NCBI GenBank assembly: GCA_026027325.1
Contig: JAMSLZ010000006.1
Span: 2,356,001 to 2,420,000, forward strand
Length of the DNA: 64,000 bases
Reading direction: 5' to 3'
Source of the DNA: Actinomucor elegans
Lineage: Eukaryota; Mucoromycota; Mucoromycetes; Mucorales; Mucoraceae
Positions 55,401 to 64,000 of this stretch are shown piece by piece (the first letter of the stretch is position 1; every line of letters begins with the position of its first letter). The notes beneath the pieces were generated by a model that had not been told where the DNA came from, searched no databases, and saw only the letters and a list, made by a program, of their open reading frames with translations. Both the position numbers and the translations under genes were made by a program.

Positions 55401-57837
55401 TGAAGGTACTGATGTGTCATATACTTGCCAGAATCAATAATGAAACGTATTCCATCTATAGTAATACTTGTCTCTGCTCTAGAATTGGATGTAATGAATT
55501 ATCAGTAAAAGCAAACTACTACGATTTACATCATCTATTTTACATATTAGAGCTGACTATGCATTTTCGTATCCCTTCTGGTGGTGAGTCAAACACTTTT
55601 TCTTGTTCTTCTACTGTTAGCGATGAATGCAGCATAAGAACAATCCATTTCCTAATCAAATTGCACAGTATATCAGTAGATGTTCCAGAATAGCTACTCT
55701 AATCAAGTATTTACTTGGAACTGCGAGCATATTCTTGTAGCTGTTCTGCAAGAGACGATATCTAAATCAAAGTTACAGTCAGAACTACAAATGCATAAAG
55801 TAATAATAGTATTACTTTCTTACCTCGTTGATACCAGACATAAAAATAAGCAAATCTCCTCGTTCTCCAGCATGTACTGACTGATCAATATATTCCAAAA
55901 CTTTGATATATGGATCTTTGATCGATAAAAAAAAAAAGGTTAAATTCATTGTGATTTGGTCAGTGTTGTATGCATCTGCTTGCAGCTCACCTGCTTTAAT
56001 CATCTGTGTACGACAAGCAATTGATTTCTATTTGAATGCACAGTTACTAGGCATGAAAGAACAGATCTCAAGATACGCATTTCTTTGCTACCTTTACAGG
56101 TTCTGCTTGTCTCTTCCGATAAGCTGCTTCATCGACAAGGTTTTTGTCATCCTCTTCTTGGGGCCAATAGTGTATTTTTACACTGTACATTTTGCCGGGA
56201 ATCTAATTAAACAAGGCTCATCAGAATTTTGCATGACAAACCCTCTATTGCGTATATTACCACAAGGGTAGGTGCATCAAAGTATTGAGCAAACAGTTCG
56301 GCATTAATAGTGGCACTCATCAATACCACATAAAGATCTTTGCGTTTCTCTAAAGTCTTTTTCAATAATGCTAACAAGAAATCGCCTTCAACAGGAAAAA
56401 TATGTTAGTATAGACTGCAAGCAATATCGCATAAAGACCACAGCTTGATTCTTACCCATCATGTGGCGCTCATGCACTTCATCAACTACAATCACATCAT
56501 ACATAGATAACATGTTATCAGAAGCATATTGTCGAAGAAGCAAACCCTATTATATATGTGTGCTTCAATGAGCCGCTACACAAATGCTTTCAAGATTTTT
56601 CTCAGTTACCTCTGTTAAAAAAAGTATGCGAGTTCGATTTGTTTTATTGCCCTCGAATCGCACTTGATAGGCAATCTTCGAACCGAATTCATTCAGTGTT
56701 TCGTAGCTATACATGCTTATTAGTACAAGCGATTTATGGGTGTAGGCGCATTACCTGACACGTCTAGCCAGGGAAGAGCATGCAATTCGACGAGGCTGCG
56801 TACAAGCGATCTTATTAAATCCAGCATTCATCAAAATTTGCGGCACTAAAACAAAATGTGTAAGACACCCATTATTTTTTTTGTCAAGCCAATCATGTTA
56901 TTATCACCTTGCGTTGACTTTCCGCATCCTACCATGTAAAGAAAAACGGTTAGAGATATCTATGATTGCATGAAAATTTTTTCATATATACTATTGAAAA
57001 ATGATATATGTACATATACATACCTGTATCTCCTGCAATCAATAAAATCCTGTTCCTTTTTAAAGTTTCAACAATCGCATTGGCAAAAGGCGTAACAGGC
57101 AAAGCTGCCTTGTTCTCTTCAATCTTCTTTTTTAGGTTTTCCTTTTTCTTTGTCTGAAAGTCCTGAAACAAGATCAGAGTATGTCGGATCATTTGGCCTT
57201 CTTGTTGGACAATTTTCATACGATCAGCACTAGTACTCTTTCGAGATTTTTGTTTTTTACAGATACTATCTTTTAATTTGAGATAAAAGCCTACAAGTAT
57301 GATTTTGCTTAGCAAGGTCTTTCTTGATGAAATAGTTAATAAGAAACCTTCAAATTCGTAGTAAATAGGCGATCCTGTTGGAATAAGCCAAGAGGCAAGC
57401 CCTAGTTTTCTCTTGGAAAAGAACAGGTCGTCTGTTTCTTCGGTCCAAGGCCTATCGCTACTCGACTCATAGAACATAAATGATTCATTATCTTTTAAGT
57501 CTTTCAGAAATTTTTGTGCCGCTATCATGGCTTCTCTATACTTGACCCTGTCGTATAACTACCTAACGGCATCAATATTGAAGTATTTAAAGGCGATCTT
57601 ATGCTAGGTCCTTACAATATCTTTTAAATCCCATCGCTTTTTTTTAAAAGCTTCTTCATTTTTGATTAATGTGCCATCGACATCATACTTTTCTTCGGGA
57701 ATGTACTCGGGTTTCTTTTTGCGGCTGCTATTGCCAGATCTATGGAAACTCATGACCTTCTTATTGGCTTCTAGTACAAAGGTACGAAAACGAACCTTCA
57801 ACTGCGGTGGTAGCGAAGCTGATTGAATGCTAGACAT
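52411..57837 (-). CDS. DHX34: DHX34-like DExH-box RNA helicase, about 30 exons
   Basis: About 30 exons with introns of roughly 50-65 nt give a protein of about 1.1-1.2 thousand residues. The P-loop reads GDTG|CGKST, split by an intron (57024/56931); then [25 protein letters not shown] (DEVH box), [26 protein letters not shown], and motif [20 protein letters not shown]. Helicase-associated blocks [32 protein letters not shown] and [15 protein letters not shown] match DHX34, as does the C-terminal zinc-binding [20 protein letters not shown] to NDC. Animal DHX34 promotes nonsense-mediated mRNA decay with UPF1. Two introns appear to be GC-AG (55428-55378, 52847-52795). The exon holding [11 protein letters not shown] (57837 down to about 57610) is joined by frame (GTAAGG donor after KDI); it could instead be a separate short gene. 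The 57-nt intron at 57347-57291 is stop-free. Confidence 0.88.
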
Positions 57838-58011
57838 CCGGCCCGGGCCAGATTTAGTTTCAGCTATTTGGTCAACAATCTAAAAGTCAAAACACATACG
57901 CGTTCATGAAAGGCACTACTTGCATTTTTACAAATTGGGAGCTTAATATAGCTTAAGAAGCATGGTGCTTTCTACGTATTTTTCAAAAATTCAAAGTTTT
58001 ACACTGCCTTG

Positions 58012-58158
58012 TTATTGATACAGATTCGGTTCTGTTGTATTGACAGGTTGGTATGGTTTTTCTGATTTAATATCCGGCAGCATTTCTATTGGATCAAAAA
58101 TTAATGGTATATCAATACGAGTAAGCTGTGCTTTAATGTTAGTGTAATTCATATTCCG
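58012..58158 (-). CDS. possible small protein divergent from uL16
   Basis: A minus frame is open from about 58310 to a TAA at 58012 and reads KYKVQKREEDLLFRHTLPYN, FEEKKRRNMNYTNIKAQLTR, DIPLIFDPIEMLPDIKSEKP. The only ATG is at the NMNY position (about 58151), which would leave about 46 residues; the open frame upstream follows a CTCTAG that could be a splice acceptor, so the true gene may be longer with a 5' exon overlapping the uL16 promoter region. The composition looks coding. No family recognised. Confidence 0.4.
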   Translation of the reverse strand, partial: RNMNYTNIKAQLTRIDIPLIFDPIEMLPDIKSEKPYQPVNTTEPNLYQ

Positions 58159-58445
58159 CCGCTTTTTTTCTTCGAACTGAGGAGAGGTGGGTATATTGTA
58201 AGGAAGTGTATGGCGAAACAATAGATCCTCCTCTCTTTTTTGTACTTTGTACTTGGTGAGTGATACTACATAATATGCCAGAGAATCTCGGTACTTTACT
58301 AGAGGATGGATTGATCATTGAGTTGGATGTATAATCAGATTGCAGATAACGTGATGGATGGATGATTGACCAATTCTAGTTGGAGAGAGATGTACACTAT
58401 GAATTCAATGGGACTTATACATTTTGTTACATTAGGAATTTAACC

Positions 58446-59096
58446 ATGGGTCGCCGTCCCGCTCGTTGTTATCGTTACTGTAAGAACAAGCCTTACCCCA
58501 AGTCTAGATACTGTCGTGGTGTCCCTGATGCCAAGCTCAGAATCTACGATTTAGGTCGTAAGAAGGCTTCCGTCGACGATTTCCCTCTCTGTGTCCACTT
58601 GGTTTCCAACGAATACGAACAACTTTCTGCTGAAGCTCTTGAAGCCGGTCGTATCTGTGCCAACAAGTACATGTCCAAGACCTCCGGTAAGGATTCCTTC
58701 CACATGCGTATCCGTGTCCACCCTTACCACGTCACCCGTATCAACAAGATGTTGTCGTGTGCTGGTGCCGATAGATTGCAAACTGGTATGCGTGGTGCTT
58801 TCGGTAAGCCTAACGGTCTCGTCGCTCGTGTCAACATTGGTCAAATTATCTTCTCTGTCCGTACCAAGGACTCCAACAAGGCCGTTGTTATTGAAGCTTT
58901 GAGACGTTGTAAGTACAAGTTCCCTGGTCAACAAAAGATCATTATCTCCAAGAAGTGGGGTTTCACTCCTCTTGGTCGTGCTGAATACGTTGAAGCTCGT
59001 GCTGCCGGTAAGCTCAGACCTGATGGTTGTTACGTCAAGTTTGTTCCCCAAAGAGGTCCCCTTGCCAACTACTTCAAGGAAGCTGGTAAGGTCTAA
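58446..59096 (+). CDS. RPL10: cytosolic 60S ribosomal protein uL16 (L10)
   Basis: Single exon, 216 residues, the usual length. It starts [20 protein letters not shown] and has the tRNA-site loop region ([20 protein letters not shown]) and the C-terminal [15 protein letters not shown]. uL16 joins the 60S subunit late and shapes the peptidyl-transferase and P-site region. I chose the ATG at 58446 because the family begins [10 protein letters not shown]; the in-frame start at 58380 would add 22 unrelated residues. Codon use is strikingly different from neighbouring genes (strong choice of C-ending and GGT/CGT/AAG codons), as expected for a very highly expressed gene. Confidence 0.96.
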   Translation: MGRRPARCYRYCKNKPYPKSRYCRGVPDAKLRIYDLGRKKASVDDFPLCVHLVSNEYEQLSAEALEAGRICANKYMSKTSGKDSFHMRIRVHPYHVTRINKMLSCAGADRLQTGMRGAFGKPNGLVARVNIGQIIFSVRTKDSNKAVVIEALRRCKYKFPGQQKIIISKKWGFTPLGRAEYVEARAAGKLRPDGCYVKFVPQRGPLANYFKEAGKV

Positions 59097-59274
59097 ATTA
59101 AATATGGCCCATCACCATATTTCTTTAATGATAATAAAAAGCAGCAGTTTCAATAACCAAAGAATATATATTGTGTGATGTTTTTTTCAGTGTGTGTTTG
59201 TGTAACTCGCGTTTAATTATAATAACAGTTGCAATTTATTATCTCCTATACCCTTTCTTCTACTAATCTCAACT

Positions 59275-60765
59275 ATGGAAACCGAAGAGAGATGGTTGAA
59301 AAGACCTCAAAGCACTATTGGACAACGTAACGTCGATAAAGAACTCCAGCGTATCAAAAGACTGGCTGTAGTTTCCGTGTTAAACAAAAGTTTTCAAGAC
59401 ACAGCACCGCCCCTCAGACCCTCTTCCTCGCTGCTACCTAGCATGTCCCCGTCCACGTCATTAACTACCTCAGGTACAACTCAAGACTTCCCTTCAAAAC
59501 CAAGATCGCAGTCTATATCGCATAGCTTTTCATCGAGTTCAAATTCAATGAAAAGACCTAGTAATATAAGCCTACAGAGTGATTATAAACAACCAGAACC
59601 TAATGAAGACCAAAAATCGGAGAAGGAAATAGATTATACTCGCCTCGTGACAAGCTCGCCAATAGATTCTGAAAAGGAAACCCTCGAGAATCGTGTTCTT
59701 GAGCTCCAAGCACTATATGATGCATCTGTTAAAGAGTTACATACTGTATCGACTCGAAGTAGCGTTCAAATGGAGCTTGTTTTAATGCAAGATAAGCTTA
59801 TCCATCAAATGACCGATCAGCTGGAAGATCTTACCGGTGCTTCTGAAAATACTCTTTCAGTGGAGGACACAGGAGCAGTAATGAAAGCAAAACAAGAACT
59901 AGAGGCACTGAACAAAGAACTAGACGAACTACGACCTTTAAAGACCGAATATTATAATATGCTTGAACGTTTAACAGAAAGCGACCGCAAGTTGGAAGAA
60001 CTAGAACAAATCGCGAGAGTAATACAAAAAGAGAATGCCGCTCAAACCCTATATATTGATACCAAGGTTCAAACATTGTTGAACAAGCTACTACAGAAGA
60101 ATGAAATTATACACAAGCTAGAACAGCAGCAACAGCAACAACAGCAACAGCAATCAATAGCTCCTACCCCAGAGATGATCAGCAAAAGTAGTGACCTTAA
60201 AAGCTTGAACGATTCCTCTAGTGTGATCTGGGAAAATTCTGGGGAAGATGATTCAAATGTTGGACAGTCAGCTCGATCTTCTTATATCTCCAACGAGAGT
60301 AACTTACAACATCGCAAATCTTACATTGCTCGTTGGAAAGGAAGCGCCTTACCTCCAGCTTCACCGCCACCTTCATTACCACTCCCTCCTATTCCCAGTG
60401 TTTCCTCGCGTAGTAGGCCAAAATCCACATTATCTGAAATCTCTAAAGGATCCAGTATAGCAAGCTATAGCAAGCACTTTTCTATGGATGCCGTTGGAGT
60501 AAATTCTCACCGAAGGCCCTCAATACAATCTGAGCTAGACGCTGAAATAGCTGAAGCAGCTTATTACAAAGAATTTACAGACCAGTTACAAGAAAGACTA
60601 TCTATGTCAAAGGAAATCGATGATTTGCGTGTATGGGAGCCAAGTGATTATGACAGTATTCAACGAAAAATCGAATCAAATAATTGGTCCGGTAGTGACG
60701 ATGGAAACAGCCAAAAAGATCAGAGTGCTTTCTGGAAAGGCATGAAGAAGAAGTTAAGAGTGTAA
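59275..60765 (+). CDS. coiled-coil protein of unknown function
   Basis: Single exon, 496 residues. The N-terminus (METEERWLKRPQSTIGQRNV) precedes a Ser/Pro-rich stretch; a long coiled coil spans about residues 135-295 (ENRVLELQALYDASVKELHT, LEALNKELDELRPLKTEYYN, NKLLQKNEIIHKLEQQQQ) and ends in a polyQ run. Then a Pro/Ser-rich region (LPPASPPPSLPLPPIPS) and a C-terminal charged, Trp-containing segment (DQSAFWKGMKKKLRV). A scaffold or trafficking role is possible but there is no domain to support it. It lies 179 bases after uL16 on the same strand, with its own leader. Confidence 0.75.
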   Translation: METEERWLKRPQSTIGQRNVDKELQRIKRLAVVSVLNKSFQDTAPPLRPSSSLLPSMSPSTSLTTSGTTQDFPSKPRSQSISHSFSSSSNSMKRPSNISLQSDYKQPEPNEDQKSEKEIDYTRLVTSSPIDSEKETLENRVLELQALYDASVKELHTVSTRSSVQMELVLMQDKLIHQMTDQLEDLTGASENTLSVEDTGAVMKAKQELEALNKELDELRPLKTEYYNMLERLTESDRKLEELEQIARVIQKENAAQTLYIDTKVQTLLNKLLQKNEIIHKLEQQQQQQQQQQSIAPTPEMISKSSDLKSLNDSSSVIWENSGEDDSNVGQSARSSYISNESNLQHRKSYIARWKGSALPPASPPPSLPLPPIPSVSSRSRPKSTLSEISKGSSIASYSKHFSMDAVGVNSHRRPSIQSELDAEIAEAAYYKEFTDQLQERLSMSKEIDDLRVWEPSDYDSIQRKIESNNWSGSDDGNSQKDQSAFWKGMKKKLRV

Positions 60766-60945
60766 ATTGTTAAGTTACTACAGCAATAAATAATAATACT
60801 TTTGTACTATACCTACAATGCACTACAGTTATTTTTTATTTTTTTTCAGCTGAAATATTAAATATTGATATGAAAGAAAGAGTATACGTTAAGTTTTTTT
60901 TAGATACAGTCTATGAGCATTTTTGAAATATTAATAGAATCGGTA

Positions 60946-61020
60946 AGCCATTTTGAACATGAGCAATGATCAGATGAGACATTAATCGGGGAACGATTGA
61001 GAAATCTATAAATCATCGGA
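60946..61020 (-). repeat. 173-bp repeat family, copy R25 (well kept)
   Basis: Inverse copy: CCATTTTGAACATGAGCAAT, GATCAGATGAGACATTAATC, ACGATTGAGAAATCTATAAA. Confidence 0.85.
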
Positions 61021-61113
61021 TAAGATCAAAAGGAAACATACGTAGTTTATGGATCATTATTGACAAATAAAGTATTAACGGCAATTCACTTAAACGAATA
61101 TTTTAATAAATAT

Positions 61114-61220
61114 AGTAGCTTATTCTGAGTCTGGACTGATTTTCAGATGGGACATTAAGCAGAGATCGATGGAAAGATTAACAGATCGTTACTACTCAAC
61201 TGCAAAGCATGCATGCCTTT
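61114..61220 (-). repeat. 173-bp repeat family, copy R26 (well kept)
   Basis: Inverse copy: AGCTTATTCTGAGTCTGGAC, TTCAGATGGGACATTAAGC, AGATCGATGGAAAGATTAAC, AAAGCATGCATGCCTTTC. Confidence 0.85.
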
Positions 61221-61286
61221 CACAATTAATTGTTAAAATAAAAATAAAATATTGAAGTTTAGCTAAATAATAGCCTTAGTAAATAT

Positions 61287-61350
61287 GATAGTTAATTCTG
61301 AACGTATACTACTGAACATATATGACATTAAACCAAAATCAGATAACGTA
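61287..61350 (-). repeat. 173-bp repeat family, copy R27
   Basis: Inverse copy: GTTAATTCTGAACGTATACT, ACTGAACATATATGACATTA, AACCAAAATCAGATAACG. Confidence 0.8.
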
Positions 61351-61969
61351 CGTAGAGATATTAAAATAAGTCAATTTCAGGAAAATCCCAAGGGTATTCT
61401 GAGATCAAGCTTTTCGAATTTTTTTTATGAAACGCACACAGCTTTACAAAATAAGATTATAAGCAAAATAGCTAATCTATATTTAAGAGTATGCAACCAT
61501 ATTATTTGTGATTTTTAGCTTACAAAACCAATGAACGATAGACCTATTTTAAAAGAAAAATCGGTTTTCCATCATAGTAAACTCTATATATTCATAAAAA
61601 ATGCAGTGCTTTAAGTACACAATTAGATATTAAATTCAATTCTGTACATGCTTGATCAGCTCATTTTGTATGTATCAGGGTTTTTGTCTTATGCAAAAGT
61701 CAATTTAAAGGACTTCCAGGCACTTAATTAGAATGCTGGCAAAGTCATTATTAACCAATAAGATATGTCCTTGTAACACAACAAGTAAAAGAAAATGCTT
61801 CATATTATAATTATACGTCATTAATTTAACTAGCTCTACTGAGATATTTTGTAGTATGCCCTTGCAAGGTTGTAAGCGGTACTTAATTATACATTTTAGA
61901 GAAGTAAACATTGATTTGAGTGGAAGAACATGCGCTTGACGTTTTAGGCACGTTTTGAGCGGCAGTCTC

Positions 61970-62042
61970 TAGATGCAGTAACTCATTCTGAACATGAAGC
62001 ATTAATTAGGCGCGTCATTAAACCGGAATCGGGCGAAAAATG
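61970..62042 (-). repeat. 173-bp repeat family, copy R28 (well kept)
   Basis: Inverse copy: AGATGCAGTAACTCATTCTG, AACATGAAGCATTAATTAGG, CGTCATTAAACCGGAATCGG. Confidence 0.85.
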
Positions 62043-62433
62043 TAACATAGTTTTTACACTTGTCGGAAACACACAACTGGATTCTGCAATTATAAACGTT
62101 ATTAATTTATTAAATTGGGCGAAAGAAATAGAGAACAAAACATGATATGATCAGGTTTATCAGATTGGCCAACATCTCTGGGCCCAGACTTAGTTTACTA
62201 AAGAACCTTCTCTATTGTGACACTGCTAAATCAGCTATAATTATATCTGTCAAAAACTATAATGAATGCTCATAGAAAAGAGTATTGTTAAATCAAGTTA
62301 ATTATACATTTAAAATGACACTTGGTAAGACCTTTTCAGTTAGAAGTTATTTACATAATTTAAGATAATATATTAGATACTGGAATAATGGTTTGACAAA
62401 TGGGGAAAGGTGTTAATGAAACTGGCTGCAAGT

Positions 62434-64000
62434 TTACTTCTTGGGGAATGTATTATTGTGCTCGTTAAGGTCGTACGAATCGGCTAAACGAGGCTGATAT
62501 ACATCTCTTGGTGGAGTAAACACGGTACCTGATGGTCTTCTATCAATACCTGTATTTGAGGGCTCGTTCGCCTTGTAGCCATTTTGAGCCAGCTCAAATT
62601 CTTCGTTTACGTGATCATCACCCAAAACTGAATCTGTTTCTTTTTTGGGTTTGATACCACCAAAGCTGCTGCGTCTTCTCTCTTGGTTGCCTCGTTCAAC
62701 AGCTTGATGGAGAGATCGGAAGACTTCGTCGTTCAAGTAATAAGACTTCAATAAAAGCTCCATTAATTGTAAACGTTCTTCTACATGCTGTACTCTGCTT
62801 TCTTGGCTCATTGCTTCTTCGGCCGCGGAAGGTACATTTCCACCAACAGGACCATATGGATGAGTACTTCTGAATACAGTACTTAATCTGGTACTGACAG
62901 GACTAACCAACGGAACAGGTGTTCCCATTCGATCAAAATAACTTGCCAACCGATTTGTGAGCTTCATTTTCAAATTGCCAAATGACCAACGGTGAACAAT
63001 ACCCCAAGGGGACTGAGGACGGAAACCGAAGAGAATTGTTTGTAGAGCAATGAACAGACCTAGCACACCACCTGCTTGAGCGAATGCGTTAAGTAACGTA
63101 AAAACTTTCTGCTCCCTATTTATGTTGATTGTGAATGATTTTGGTTGAATTGTGATTTGAGAGATAGGGAAGCCGCCTGTGATCTGGCTGACGTTTTGAG
63201 GTGCATCTTTGAATTGACTAGTAATTGTTAAACTTTTGTCATAATTCGAAGAGAATCCAATGTAATTCCATCCATCATTGGGCTTCAGCGTTTCCTTCTG
63301 TATAAGGGTATAAGAAGCAGTTGTCTGTACTTTTTGCTTTAGAATGAAAGAGTTTTCTACCACATTAGAAGATTGCTCTGCTGAATACCACTGTCTTAGC
63401 TGAATCCGGTCTAAATTGTTGACTATTGATTCGTTCCCAAGTTTATATGCGTCAATATTAGGATCATATCCAGGAGCGTACATATCAACATATATAACTG
63501 CGTCCATAATACTAAGTGTTGGAGGAGCAAATAAGTAGAACTGAATTTTTGTACTTTTAGAGTCCGCATAGCCATATTTGTCATCTAGAATGTAAAAAGA
63601 AGGACCTGGCAAGAACAAGAAGCAAGTAACCGATCCAAGTTTGTCAAGATATTGGGGAGAGTGCAAGCTCATGTCAAGTGGGGTTATAAATTGAGAACAG
63701 TCGGTACCATTACGGAACCTACATAAAACGAACAAATCTTCTGGTATAGTGTCATTAAATCCATCATAGCAAAAGCGAACATCTGTACAATTATGTAGCT
63801 GTTATTAATTCAGGATGAAGTTTTTTAAATATGCGAGCGTACCTGGAGCGAGGACTCTGTCTGTGGGTGTTTTTATCTCCTGAATTGCGATAGGACTGTT
63901 TACTGACTTATATATAACATATGCAACGAATGCAAGGAATAAAAAGAGCAGTATGAAACGCACAAGAAGTCTTGCTGTCTCCGCCCATAAAGGCTCACCC
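62434..64000 (-). CDS. two-pass membrane protein, unknown function (5' end outside the window)
   Basis: Two exons seen: 64000-63843 (continuing past the right edge) and 63782-62434, joined over a 60-nt intron to give VLAPDVRFCYDGFNDTIPED. The first exon ends with a membrane helix (LLVRFILLFLFLAFVAYVIY). A lumenal or extracellular domain of about 250 residues follows, with N-glycosylation sites (NGT, NES, NVS) and several Cys, then a second helix (about LNAFAQAGGVLGLFIALQTI). The cytosolic tail is Ser/Arg-rich and contains a predicted short coiled coil (ESRVQHVEERLQLMELLLKS). Similar uncharacterised fungal membrane proteins exist; I cannot name a function. The stop at 62434 is followed by the repeat-bearing gap. 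Confidence 0.72.

Larger units (their letters stand above)
60766..62433. other. 1.67-kb gap with four in-register repeat copies
   Basis: Holds repeat copies R25-R28, all inverse. Anchors at 60977, 61150, 61324 and 62013 are 173, 174 and 689 (about four periods) apart. The + ORF at 61285 begins inside copy R27 and is not called. Convergent gap between the coiled-coil and membrane protein genes. Confidence 0.7.

Noticed and set aside
24923..57837. Mucoralean sex locus (HMG gene flanked by triose-phosphate transporter and RNA helicase)
   Set aside because: There is an HMG gene and an RNA helicase gene, but they are about 27 kb apart with many unrelated genes between, and no triose-phosphate transporter is seen. 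NIPA is a different family. The known order is not met.
58551..59051. 166-codon minus ORF inside uL16
   Set aside because: Shadow of the strongly biased codon use of uL16; composition is repetitive Thr/Ser/Asp and no family fits.
61285..61518. 77-codon + ORF
   Set aside because: It starts inside repeat copy R27 and continues in AT-rich DNA; no coding signature.

Overview
The window is nuclear DNA of an early-diverging filamentous fungus, most likely Mucoromycota (Mucorales-type). The reasons are AT-rich intergenic DNA, dense 45-65 nt introns with GT...CTAAT/CTAAC...AG signals, fungal-type proteins (GT47 exostosin, NIPA-type Mg transporter, GAL1, Atf1-like and AP-1-like bZIPs), and several genes better known from animals (CABLES-like cyclin, DHX34-like helicase, antiquitin ALDH7A1, RPEL-repeat protein). 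No organelle, plasmid, CRISPR or intact transposon was seen. Exon joins were worked out by hand from reading frame and splice signals.

Layout: 1-2.3 kb holds the 3' end of an acidic-tailed gene, a ZIP zinc transporter (-) and a DEK_C/SWIB chromatin protein (+). 2.3-5.9 kb is a gene-poor gap. 6.3-14 kb holds a CABLES-like cyclin (+), a NIPA-like Mg transporter (-) and a large PX-PH-RhoGAP protein (-). 14.4-19.3 kb holds decayed coding relics and repeats. 19.3-21.3 kb holds a GT47 glycosyltransferase (+) and mitoribosomal bS21m (-). 24.9-27.8 kb holds an HMG-box regulator (+) and an acidic protein (+). 27.8-32.1 kb is a desert with a decayed gene. 32.1-36.5 kb holds two stress-type bZIP genes (-). 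37.2-38.8 kb is galactokinase (+). 41-43.8 kb holds ALDH7A1-like (-) and a three-motif RPEL protein (-). 45.6-51 kb holds an F-box/LRR gene with two decayed paralogues (-). 52.4-57.8 kb is a roughly 30-exon DHX34-like helicase (-). 58.4-60.8 kb holds ribosomal protein uL16 (+) and a coiled-coil protein (+). 62.4 kb to the right edge is a membrane protein (-), incomplete at the edge.

The most notable structure outside genes is a previously unlabelled repeat. I find about 28 recognisable copies, in both orientations, in almost every intergenic gap. Where copies neighbour each other they share orientation and are spaced about 162-181 bp apart (often 173-174), so they look like remnants of a diverged, nucleosome-length satellite. 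Other points are two GC-AG introns in the helicase gene, a 17-nt microexon in the NIPA gene, a start codon split from the rest of the RPEL gene by an intron, and decaying gene copies whose stop codons fit C-to-T transitions.

The genes mostly do unrelated housekeeping, signalling and transport jobs. There is no sign of an operon-like cluster or a biosynthetic cluster.
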